This document shows positions 53,212-64,000 of a DNA stretch of 64,000 nucleotides, piece by piece. Below the pieces are notes generated by a model. That model did not search any database and was not told where the DNA came from. It was given only the letters and a program-made list of their open reading frames with translations. How positions within the stretch are numbered: the first letter of the stretch is position 1; every line of letters begins with the position of its first letter. Source of the DNA: Siderastrea siderea (lineage: Eukaryota; Cnidaria; Anthozoa; Scleractinia; Rhizangiidae); the NCBI GenBank assembly GCA_964030785.1, contig OZ034971.1, positions 39,202,804 to 39,266,803 on the forward strand, written 5' to 3'. Made by a program: the position numbers and the translations under genes.

Positions 53212-56200
53212 ATGGTAAAAACAACATTCAAACAACTGGAAAAGCGATTCAACTCCGTTTACATGGCATCCAATTTCTATCTGAGCATTTGGACCTGTTG
53301 GAACACAGAGCTACAACAAGTGCAGGTAAACCAGTGTCCTGATTTTGCATGTTAAAGCCGAAAAAGAATCTTGCCCTTCCTTCCTTCTTGGTAGTTTGCA
53401 GCTGTATTTTTTTAGCACTTGTTTAGACTACTTCATGATTTTCGCACCGACTCGCCATGAATGTGTGATAGTTTTTATTAAATGCTCCTGCCCCATTTCA
53501 TTGTGTTTTATTTTATGTCTTGTCTTGATATTTGGAAGTGGAAATCCTTTCTGATAATACCTACCGTTTGCTCAATTTCAATGATCGACGTGACGATCGA
53601 TGAAAGAAATTAATTGTAAACACAACGCTTAATGCTTAAATTTCTATTTCTGCACAGTTTCTTCAAACAATTTTGACTTGTGTTAGACGACGCTGTTGGT
53701 GATGCTTGTTGGTGACGTTGTTGCAATTTCTGCTTAATTTAAATTTGCTGGCAAGTGATTTTTCTCGTCCATTTTTCTTGCCGGGTTGCTCTCGAGGAAA
53801 AAACTTTCAGCTCATTTGTTCATTTTGTTGTTGATTGTTCATTGACCATATTTGGTCGGAGCAGGTATATGAGCTGATAGCTTAGCTCCGTTGAGCCAAT
53901 CAAAATGCTAGAAATCCAATATACCTAGTCCAGTTTTTAATAATATATATTATTGTGGCTTTATTATATTATTATATTGAGGGAGTCAAAATAACTCTGA
54001 ACTTGTTCTAAGGTTACTAAAAATTAATTCATATGATTTCTTCATTCCCACCATCCTTAGACTATCCTCCATCAAGAGACTAAATGTTTACTTAAGAGTC
54101 ATGGAATTACAATAAAATAGTTACACGTCAGGAAAACCCCATTGTGTCAACAAGCTTGATGGTGTAATGTTTTCTGTGTTTGGATATGAATTTATTACTG
54201 TTGTTTAAATAATCTACAAGAATAGAAACAACTATTTTCCGAAATTGAGAAAAACAAAAGATACGAAAACAAGAAAAACAACATGAAAATGGGATTAACA
54301 TTAATTTTGCCATAAAAATGAGAAAATTGTTGCGAAGAATGTAAGCAGGCAAAAGGAATGAAGAACGTGCACTGGAAAGAACATAATTATTAAAACGACA
54401 AGCGGATGACATTAGGTTTACTATTAGTCAGCCATGTTTGTTGGTTCCCTGGTGGAAATCCTATACAGGATCCTACAGGATTTTCTAGGATCCTGTAGGA
54501 TCCTACAGGATCCTGTAAGTTCACACAGGATCCTACCCAGGATCCTAAATGGCACCATGTTGTTTAGGATCCTACTCAGGATCCTGTAAAGTCTTTCAGG
54601 ATCCTGCTTAAGATTGTCCAGGATCCTGTTTAGGATCCTGTAGGATCTTGTTTAGGATCCTGTAGGATCCTATAGGATCCTGCTTAGCATCCTGTAGGAT
54701 CCTACAGGATCCTGTAGGATCCTATAGGATCTTAAACAGGATCCTATAGGATCCTATAGGATCCTAACAGGATCCTAACAGGATCCTATAGGATCCTACA
54801 GGATCTTATATAGGATCTTATCAGGATCCTGGTTAAGATCCTACAGGATCCTGTTAGGATCCTATTAGGATCTTATTAGGTTCCTGGGCAGAATTTTTTC
54901 CAGGGTTGCAGGAATACAAGAGGTTCGGGACAAGTGACTGACTTAATGAACCTCTTGAATCAGATGACGCGTATTGGTTGCTGAATAAACACTGCTTGCA
55001 ATCTAACCTGTATGCATATGCAAGATTCTTTATTTTAAGGTTGAAATTGTCATTTTATACTTTTTATTTCTTTTATTATTACAGGAATCACACTATGTTT
55101 CTCTCCAAAGGAAAAGTTGTTTATTTAGCTCTGATGTTGATTCTGAACTGAACCCTGTTTGGGTTTATTGCTGCTCATGCAACAAACACCACACTGAAAT
55201 GGTGGCTGCATTGAGTCCTCATGTTAATATGAAACATGAAGGTACTGTACATGCATGCACATGCTTTCTATACACAAATTAAACATTTCAATGGTGGGGG
55301 GCAGCTGCAGGATTTCCGTCTTACAATAGTCTGGGGAACTAACAACATGTGGTTCCAAAATAAACACAACATGAACAAAGGGGGGATTATTGAGCTCCAG
55401 AGAAACAAACAAATTCTCAACTACAGCTGAGAGTATGATAGTGATAATGGTGACTGAAACAAATTTCAGCCCATGTTAAATAGCTCCAAACAATGTTGGC
55501 AGGGTCTGGCTTTCAAACATTGCAAACAAGAATTCAAAACACTTAACAAAGCCTACATATTTAACTATTTATAGTGGCTGAATGCTATTGCAAAAAGCTA
55601 AGGAAAACACCATAGAGTTTTTAAAAACATACCCAATTCCCAAACAGATGAACAAGAGGTCAATAAATGCAAAATAAAGATTTATGCAAGGGTCGCATCA
55701 GTCACAATCCAAACCGTTTTATACCAGCAACAAATTTACAATAAACAAAATCGGTTGAAAGAATGTAAAAGACATGCTTAGCCAAACTGTCTTAGCCAAA
55801 CTGTATTAGGCTTTGAACAATACAATGGCCACATGGCAGGATTTGCATTGTATTTGCACCCTTTTTTCAAACACAGCAAAAGCATACAAAATGTATCTGA
55901 CATGAGAATTTAATGAGTCCATTTGAGAGATGACATAGTGACATAACATGTTTTAATAGTTTTATTTGTCACCATTCAATTTTTTTTTCATTTTTCCAGG
56001 ACAATTGCTAAACGTTTTTTTAGCAATTTTTGAATATAATAATAATTATTATTGATGATAGGAAGACCACTACATATTAAAAGCTCGCCATAAATTATTG
56101 GTATGCAGTCAGTAATGATCTGTTTTGCAATTGAACTAATTTACTGGTATATACAAAACTTGTATACTCATTGATTGGTGTTTCATCCATGTAAGTGTAA

Positions 56201-59200
56201 GCGCGCAAAATGGCATATTTTGCAAACCTTTTTCTGTTTTTATTTTATCTTAGACTGGTTGCAAATGAACCCTGGGTGCCTCCATATAAATGTACTCAAA
56301 ACTGCAATTGAAAACTTTGACATTATGTTTTCAATTACACCAGTCCATGATGATCATCCTAGTGAAGGTGTGTATATCAAGTTGTATCAATATTGTTAAA
56401 GCAATACCTGAGAAAACAGACATCCTTTTGCTCTGCCGCTGCTGTGTCTCCACGAAGATGTCTAAGTAACCTGTGCTTTTTTTTCTGTACTTGTATGGTA
56501 ATGCTACCCAGATCTGGGTAGTTCTTCTGATTGGTGGTGTTAGCATTGTATTGTTTTAAGGACGTTCACACTCATTGTTTGTGTGCATCCTTACTGTGCA
56601 CGTAATTCACATTGCAATGTCATGCGAGTTCTTGTATTGAGCATGTGCACTAAGTAAGAAATATAGACAAATACGGTGGTTGTGGGTATTTTTATCTCCA
56701 TAAACGTGCTTAACTCTCTTAAATACCTGGTGACCCCATTCTTTTTCAATAAATCACTTCCTTTACTGGTCTGGTTCTCTGCATTTTGTCCAAAAACAAA
56801 ACGTTCTGAACGCGAGAAGTTGAAATTTTACTGCTATATTTACTCAAACACAAATTCTACGAATGCAGCTATACATGACTTGAATTCAAGGCTAAAAATA
56901 AACTTCAGTGCTTGGTCGCCACTCGGGCCAGTATCCCTGAATTCTTAGTGGCCCAGGCCAAAATAAAATGACCCTCAAATTTCTTCTACTAACACAAAAA
57001 ATTTTTAAACCATTTTTACTTGAATAAATGCCCCACGGCTTTTAACTTATGCCCCCAGAAATGGATGAAATGTTCATTTACACTGATGTGTCTGAATTGT
57101 TTTAATGAACACAATTTTTGTTGAGTGATTTTGCCGATATTCATGTTTAAAAAACGTACCGCATAGAACTCTGGGTAAGTCTGGAGTCACGTATCAATGA
57201 ACTCAAAATGGCATCTACATATCAGAGCGATCTAAAGACTCGATCTTGCACTTTAGTTTAGAACTAAACTTTTACTACATTGATGAACTTAGAGTTGAGG
57301 ATAGAAAGGAAAGAAAAAAAGTGCTTAGAGGAAAGAACATTTTATTTTATTGTTCTTCTTCTTCTTTTTTTTTTCTCCAATCGTAGTCACCCTTCGGGCA
57401 ATCAAACCTCAACTTTTAGTGGCCCTGCACATTTTTTAATCGCCACTGGCGACCGTGCGACCGCCAAGTTTTAACCCTGTACATTTATCCTTCTGTGAGG
57501 CTAATTTTACCTGAAGAATCTATAATACCTGAAAAATGTACGAAATAGCCCTATTTGCAATGAAATCAGTAAATCAGCGTTATCTAGAGCCCTCCACGTA
57601 ACTTATTTAATTTATTCCTTGTACTGTAGCAAGAAAGCTGATTTTGCCTTACAAAGCCAAAGCTTCTAAAAACATAACATTTCCAATATGCTTTTTGTCC
57701 GAAGTGAGCATGGTGACCCCCCAATTTTTTTTTTGCTTTTCTGACATGAGTTGGTCATTATCTAACTGCAGCAAAAAAGTTTGGAAAAAATCTGAACTTG
57801 GGAAGTTTTTGGGCGCGAACGTCGTCAGTATGGAAAAAAATGGGCTCGTGGAGACGTCAGACGCCTCTTTTGTGGAGACTCAGCAGTGGCAGAGGAAAAG
57901 GACGTCCGTTTTGTCACCCTATCAAACCAATTATTGTAAAACATCAAAAACTACGCACAGTATTTAGTGAACATTTTACAGTTATGTGTAATAAACAAAT
58001 TCTTGTCACTGCCAATTTCAAGTCAAGTTACTGGAAATGTTTATGTATTCAACCCTAATATGTGTAATATTGTCAGAGATATAGACTAGTCCATGCAGTA
58101 AGGTGACTCATTTTATTGTCAAATTCGGCTTCCATGACGTACATATTATAATGTACATATTATAGTTTGCACTGAACATTGCATTGGGTTTGCATTTTGA
58201 TTGGCATTAAACTTAAAATAACAATATAGATTAATTGGGCACCAGAGTGAAAATGAAAATATTGCATAACTGCAGCAGGCACTCTCTCCCCTTTCCACTC
58301 CCCTTTCAGCCTCACCACTCACTTTTGTGACCTTGTTGTTCTTGTTGAGTACAAGCATGAAACTTGGCAGAGTGATAGAGCTTCAGTGCTGCGTAATTCT
58401 TGACATAGAGGCATTTGTTAAACGTGACTGTTCGGTGTTAAAAACGATGTTAAAATTTGCTAAATTGTACTACCACAATGAATCAATAATCAGTAACCAC
58501 TTAGACTTTTAGAAGGTTTTTACTGTCTTGTTCTTTACTTTTACAGCTGCTGATTCTGATGACGATGACTATGATGGTGAACACCAGACATTTCTCAATG
58601 TTAATGCAAAGGTTGTGTGTGTGAGGCCACCCTCAAGTTCATGGGGCATTTTAACAAGAAGTTCACAGGGCATCAAATGCATTACCCGTGGACGTAGCTG
58701 TGGACATGCCAAATTTCTGTTGGATTCACTAGAAAGTGAACCATTCCCTGACTTCATTTCTGAATTTGTTGATAAATGCCAACAAGGTACTATAAAGAAC
58801 ATAAAGAATTCTAAGTTAGGTATGGTTCAAGGTAGTATACAAGTATGGCCCTTTCAGGTTACTTTCAAATCAACCTGACTTCACTCTCCCAGTTATGAAA
58901 CTCTCTCATACATGTCCACCAAGAAAAATGATCGCTTATGGGAAGTGGCTGTTCGCGTGAAATAAAATAATCCCAATAGTAATAATAATAATAATAATAA
59001 TAACAATAATAATAATAATAACAATAGTCAGCAACTAAGTAAAAAATAACCTTTTTTGCATTATCAAGTAAGGCTAGGCAAATATACAAGGAAGGTTCAT
59101 GCAACTAGGTGTCTACCTTTTGTACATGCAGTGTTCTTACCAGACCGCAGCATTGCGGCATTGCCGCACTCTCAGGAAATGCTGCACTAGAATACATACA

Positions 59201-60600
59201 TACATTTCTTTTTAATATAAACCAAAATTTTATTAGTTATGGCGTCTTCATTCACACATTAAACATTTATTATCTAAAAAAAGTATGAGGTATTAACTCT
59301 AACTCAGAGCTGCACATGTAAGTAAATTAAAAAAAAATTCTGACCCTCTTTTGTCCCTCGTGACCCCCTTTTAGCTTCTCTATGGGTACTGTGGACCCCA
59401 AAGTAGAAAATCCTGGTAAGAAAACTGTTGCTGAATATTTGTGTTTAGGAATGTGTTCATTGTAAAACCACCTGATTATTCTTCTGATTATTCTTCCACT
59501 TACTAATTTCTTTCAGAGTAACAATTTTAGTTAAAATATCTAATGTTCTGTTTACTGTTATTTTAAAAATTGAACTTTTGTGACATCTGAGTAGTGATTT
59601 TCTCACAATTTATTGGCGGTCACTTATTAAGGATAGGAAAAGTAAATGAGTGAGCAATAAAACCAATTTTTTTTTTTAGTGGTCGCTTACTGAAAATGAA
59701 TTCTTATGGGAGATGGTCACTGTGAGAGAGACGACCTCACTTAAAGTATGTTCCTCAGGACCTGTAAGTAGTGCATGTATGTCACAATTAACATGACAAT
59801 TTCCTTCAATCCTAGCCGTGTCCAACCATCAACAAACAGAGTGGAGGCCAAAATGTCTGTCGTATACAGAAGTCCCTTTTGACCAACCTGGTTCATTAGG
59901 TGGATTGTTTCACAATGTTAACCGATTGACAGTGTTTTCTGCCGTTGAGGAGGTGGACGAGTGTCCATTTTGTAATGCAGGTTCCGTTGTTGCAAACAGT
60001 GAAGGAAAAGAAGTCTCCCTTTTCACGCAATATCAAAGGGCCACAGTGCAAGGTGAGATGAATTTTTTGTAGAAATGTACAACTGTAATGATTAGATTAA
60101 CCCAACCTTTCAAAAAAGGTTGTCATCGTTGGATTGTTTGCTTTTACCATTCTTTTACCATTATGTTACTTTTCCCTTATTGCTTATAGAACATAATAAG
60201 TCAAACCTTGTAAAAACAATCCATAGTCCCAATTGCTGTGCATGAGTTAATGGATTAAATCTTAACACTTCAATGGAGCATAGTAGACTGGGGCACCCAA
60301 GGAATAGCTCTATACATACATACTATACAATCATACATACTCGTGTACACATACACACATACACATACACACATAATAAATACTCTTTGTTAACCTGTCT
60401 AGTCATTCTAGTGCCAGTGGTACTGATTGGGGACACAAACTGATAACTATGATCAGAACTTAAATGCCTAAATTCCAATTATTTCTTTACAACAAAACGT
60501 TATTTACAATATGTTACTCAAAACATCTAGAGTGTGTAACTAGTTATAACATAAATTGTTTTTCTTTTTAGCAAGCACATGTCAAAATTTGTATGACTGA
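53212..60600 (+). CDS. Six-exon gene for a Cys-rich protein (HMGXB3/KDZ-related-like), modelled
   Basis: Proposed exons: 53,212-53,325 (ATG; MVKTTFKQLEKRFN), 55,085-55,241, 56,254-56,367, 58,547-58,786, 59,816-60,052 and 60,572-60,600 (TGA). All use AG/GT borders; exon 1 ends in phase 0 and exons 2-5 in phase 1, and the sum is 891 bases, giving 296 residues without an internal stop. Cys/His groups occur at VYCCSCNKHHTEM, VCVRPPSSSWG then CITRGRSCGHAKFL, and DECPFCNAG. The order resembles the Cys-rich region of HMGXB3-like and KDZ-transposase-related proteins as I remember them; no search was possible. The short end (ASTCQNLYD) may be genuine, or a stop that truncates a longer ancestor. Introns are full of repeats. 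Confidence 0.5.
54450..54910. repeat. Array of AGGATCCT palindromes between short inverted ends
   Basis: About 26 GGATCC sites occur within some 430 bases, separated by TGTA, TACA, TATA or TAAC spacers and several GGATCTT variants. The array is bounded by CCCTGGTGGAAAT on the left and, inverted, CCCTGGAAAAAAT on the right. It sits in intron 1 of the modelled gene. Confidence 0.8.
58978..59027. repeat. (AAT)n microsatellite
   Basis: AAT units with AAC variants, within the intron between the fourth and fifth modelled exons. Confidence 0.8.
59129..59427. mobile_element. hAT-like MITE (CAGTGTTCTTACCAG ends)
   Basis: CAGTGTTCTTACCAGACC at the left is answered inverted by CAGTTTTCTTACCAGGATT at the right. 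CAGTG-type ends suggest hAT, but no 8-bp target duplication is visible. A GCGGCATTGCCGC palindrome lies near the left end. Confidence 0.55.
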
Positions 60601-61416
60601 TGGCAAAATGATTACTACTAGAGGGTCACTAGAATGGTGGGAACCTTTAATCAGGTTATTCTTAAGGATTTTTCTTTTGATCATGTTATGTTTGTTTTTG
60701 CAATGAGCGCGGAGGAAAGTCTTGGGCTGGTATGATTTTGATTTCCTGTACATTTCCTAAGTATGTTGGCCTTCTCGCCTGCAAATGCTTTTGTATTTAT
60801 GGCAGGCGGGACACCAAAAAGATGGGCTCAGTCTTGATGTTTCATTTCTTTGTTTTGGAGATTCAATTCCATTATTTTCGTAAAAGGAGCTGTGTTACAA
60901 AATAATTTAGCCAAATTCAGCCACTAGGACTTGTTTGCCGAATTACGTGAAATCTTAAAATAACCGCTTGAAACACTGACAATTGAAGAAGATAAACACG
61001 GATTGCTATTGAAAACTGTTTAGCCTAACAGTTATTCAAAGTTTATCTCTGTTGTTTGTATATTTAAATTTAACCTCGGGATACATGATTGTTTGTCACG
61101 AGGCTGTGAATTTTGTCGAGTAAAGGCAAGTAATAAGAAAAACTAAACAAATTGGACTGGACCGCTATGACACAGCCCCTTAGACTACACAGGAACCCAT
61201 GAAACTAAAAAAAAAACGACATTGAAAATTGATTAACACTGGGGGAATATTCTGCTTAAAAAAAGTGCGGTTTGATTATGTAACGTTTCGCCTTGCTTTT
61301 GCTTTGAGGTGATGAACTCTATGGTTTTAATTAGGAGGAGGGGGTAAATAGGCCTGTGAATGTTCGACAATGAATATTTTTGGCAAATCCATGCTGCTCC
61401 TGTTCTATTTTTTGGG

Positions 61417-61568
61417 GGTGTCAGTAAAACACGGGGTCGGGGTCGGGGTCCATTGTTCTTTTGTTTCGTTTTCGTTTTTATGTTTTGGTTAGGGCAAGAC
61501 AACAGAAAACGAAACAAAAGAACAATGGACCCGGACCCCGACCCCGACCCCGTGTTTTACTGACACCC
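61417..61568. repeat. Near-perfect hairpin element with GGGGTC repeats
   Basis: The left arm (GGTGTCAGTAAAACACGGGG, then GTCGGGGTC words, CCATTGTTCTTTTG) is matched base for base by the inverted right arm, except for an inserted GGACC-type unit. Arms are about 58 and 63 bases with a 25-30 base loop. Confidence 0.8.
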
Positions 61569-61949
61569 ATTTTTTTGCTTTACTGTAATGTTAACTCGCG
61601 ATAAGGCGTTAAAAGATTTAGCGACGCTCCTACTCTACAAGTCGCTTGCTGAAAACGTAGCGTTTCCCCGGGAAAATGTCAACAGGCGAACTTGGTGGTA
61701 GGTTTATAGTTACACAAAAACGGCGGTTCGCGGGTGTAACAAATGTTGTGACTTTGCTCTTTTTGTGCTGTTTCGACACATAAAAAAAGTGTTGTACTAC
61801 GTACTTGTTTAGCTGTGGCTTTAAACCCGCGGCCACGCGAGTGGTGAAAGGCGTGGGAAGTTGATATTCAGTCTATACTTTGTCAAGGGATTTACCTTAG
61901 TTAGATAAGGATATAAAAAGTCTTTTTTATTGTTTACCTTTTCTTTCAG

Positions 61950-62126
61950 AGTCAATGGGGAGGCGTAATTGAATATAGAAACTTTGCCGAGCACTCACAG
62001 TCAGCAGCTCAATGGGTGCACACCTCAGCACGGCTGAAGAGGGTGGCACCCATTGAGCCAGACTCCATCCTGAAACTTGTAAGAGTGAGCCCGTCAACGT
62101 GGGGCGATTTTGACGTTTTTGTAAAG
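61950..62126 (+). other. Candidate internal coding exon, phase 0 to phase 0
   Basis: It is preceded by TTCTTTCAG and followed by GTATGT, and encodes 59 residues without a stop (SQWGGVIEYRNFAEHS then WVHTSARLKRVAPIEP). Its phase does not fit onto the gene ending at 60,600. A 13-bp perfect inverted pair (GCTCAATGGGTGC and its complement) lies inside it. No family is recognised. Confidence 0.35.
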
Positions 62127-62626
62127 GTATGTCTAAATAAGTACTTTTAAAAATTTCATTACTAGTGTATAATAAGCTTGGAGATGGAGAACTTACTGAA
62201 GTTGTGACCATCAGTAGGGTTGAGTATTTCGTGCAGTTAAGTCCCTTCACTCTGATAAAGAATTGTGGGGTGACTATAAATAATTACTAGGACCTCCAAA
62301 AGGTGATCTTTAGTCAAATTCATAAACAAGGTGCATGAAAATGACATATAGGGGTGACAATAAGTCTCTATTAGGTACAGTATTTCCCTTATTTTCGTAT
62401 TTATCATTTTACCTTTTATAGTCTACAGCTCCTGTTAAAAGCGTATATTTTTTTAATTACAGGAAAATTGAAGAAGAATCAAGAAAGAACCGAGAATAAA
62501 TAATAAAGAAAAAATAAGAAGAAAAGAAAGAAAGTGTAAAATTTAAAATAAATAATTAAGAAAAAGGATGTGTGTGCCATTGTTGAAAAAGTACTTTAAT
62601 AAAACGTGGGTAATTACACAATCTGT

Positions 62627-64000
62627 CTTTCGATACCGATTTCTAGGATAAAGGCGAAATTTGCAAAAGTAATTGTACAGATGAAACGTTTCTGATCTGT
62701 GTACCCTCCAATTGTTTTATGTTGTATTCCTATTAATACAAAACGAAAGGAGTATGCTACACATTTATCTTAGTCGATTTTCAAAGCAATCAAACTTAAA
62801 TTTCGTGCCTCCATCATTTCCTCTAGCTAGGGAATTCGTTTAAATACACGATTTCGAGATTTCTATGGCCGTTTGTTGAATAGGCATCGTCAAGAGCAAC
62901 TATGGTGGCTGCTGAGCAAATTGCGATAGCTATGACGTTTTTATTGAACCCGCTGAGGTAATTTCACAATTATCCGAATTCTAGGATTAAGGCGCAATTT
63001 GAAAAAGTAATTGTATAGGGTTGGCAATTGAGCCTACAGGCCCCTCTGAATACGCTTTTACAATTGGTATTGAAAAAAAATTAATTATAAAGAAAGCTTC
63101 ATATACCACGAACAATTTTATTCGAGAGAAACAGGGCCCTTATACGTTAATTGGTAGTAAAATGCTTCATCTGTTAAAAGTTCTTTTCCCGTAGACATCA
63201 TCTAGTCACACGTGCAGTACCTTGCAAAGACAGCTATTCTGATTTACTAGCAGCCATGTCGCGACGCAGTTTAGTGCAATTTCATATGGAATATTTACCT
63301 GACCCTTTGAAAATCTCCACAAACTCTTTCCTGTTTACGTGGAAGGCTTTCGTGTGCCGGAGTTAGTGGAATATCTTTTCAACCTTCTACCTTCCCCAAC
63401 TATCATCCTCAGAAATGCCTGGCTTAAAAAAATTATAAATCCAACGTATTTTTTGTTGTAAGCGAGAGATCATCTTGTAGATATATTGGAGCGTGGCCTT
63501 GGTTTTATCCACACTAAAATGTCAGGTAGGACATCGTTTCAAGCTTTAATTTTAGAAGCCATCGTGAAAGAAAACGTGTTTGTCTAACGGCCGCAAGCTA
63601 TTTTGTGTCGAAGAAACTGAGCAACCAATATTGATCGTAGTACCTAAGCACTGCAACACGTTGTGGATCAATCGAAGTTTCCTGTACACAAAAATTTCTT
63701 TTTGAAGGAAAAATTCTTTCTATGACATCTACCAAGGATGTTCAGGGCATGGTGCATTAGGTTTAATTTTTGACACCCCTAGCTCCACCACCGGAGTTTT
63801 TAGCTTTCGGTAAGCTTTAACGGGATGACTTTATGTGCGGAGTCAATACGCTTTCAATATAGGTATTGAAAAAAATATATATATTAAAAAACCTTACCAC
63901 GCAAAACGTTTTCCGAGAGAAATAATGCCCAAATATGTTAATTGGTAGTAAAACGCTACATCTGTTGAAAGTTGATTTCCCGTACAAAACATCTAGTCAC
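62627..64000 (+). repeat. Diverged direct repeats at the right edge
   Basis: TTCTAGGATAAAGGCG (about 62,640) recurs diverged at about 62,981. A longer unit beginning GGTATTGAAAAAAA at 63,066 and ending CATCTAGTCAC (about 63,210) recurs at 63,860-64,000 with roughly one mismatch in four. The sequence runs off the window, so the repeat may be part of a longer array. No gene is seen here. Confidence 0.6.

Overview
The window reads as genomic DNA of a cnidarian, probably an anthozoan such as a stony coral. The reasons are an AT-rich background, multi-exon genes with canonical splice sites, a single-exon NHL-propeller gene of a type I recall as expanded in corals, and dense families of small inverted-repeat elements, SINEs and LINE fragments. 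Species cannot be fixed from the sequence alone.

Positions 1 to about 10,860 are one end of an integrated Polinton/Maverick (adintovirus-like) element. It is GC-richer, gene-dense and intron-free. The minus strand carries the N-terminal part of a double jelly-roll major capsid protein (cut by the window edge), four small Arg/Lys-rich core-type proteins, two paralogous virion-type proteins, a chromodomain integrase, an unknown protein and a GRF zinc-finger protein. A divergent promoter built from 44-bp repeats separates these from a plus-strand SLOG/DprA-like Rossmann protein, whose 3' region has five perfect Pumilio-type sites. Next come a probably frameshifted gene, a tandem RING-like protein and a third virion-type paralogue. 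A 70-bp repeat array with E-box and ETS-like sites ends the element. Polymerase, packaging ATPase and protease genes, expected for such elements, would lie left of the window.

From 10.9 to 31.5 kb the window is host sequence with decayed LINEs, several terminal-inverted-repeat elements and one intact-looking gene (NHL protein, 24,021-25,760, minus).

From 31.5 to 41.7 kb, minus strand, lies an SR-rich cyclophilin gene (PPIG/Moca-cyp type). Its RS-rich tail is open, but its cyclophilin domain carries a catalytic Arg-to-His change, an in-frame stop, a one-base phase conflict and one exon I cannot find. SINEs, a LINE tail and microsatellites sit in its introns.

A 6.5-kb CACTA/CMC-like DNA transposon (42,055-48,539, CACTG...CAGTG ends) carries a multi-exon SAM-domain gene on the minus strand, with one stop and one frameshift, and a C2H2 zinc-finger reading frame on the plus strand. 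It has landed inside a block of reiterated TGGCCA-type words.

From 49 kb to the end, a plus-strand gene can be modelled over 53,212-60,600 from six exons with matching phases. It encodes a Cys-rich protein reminiscent of HMGXB3/KDZ-related proteins. Its first intron holds an unusual array of AGGATCCT palindromes. The remainder is hairpin elements, microsatellites, one candidate orphan exon and a diverged direct repeat at the right edge.
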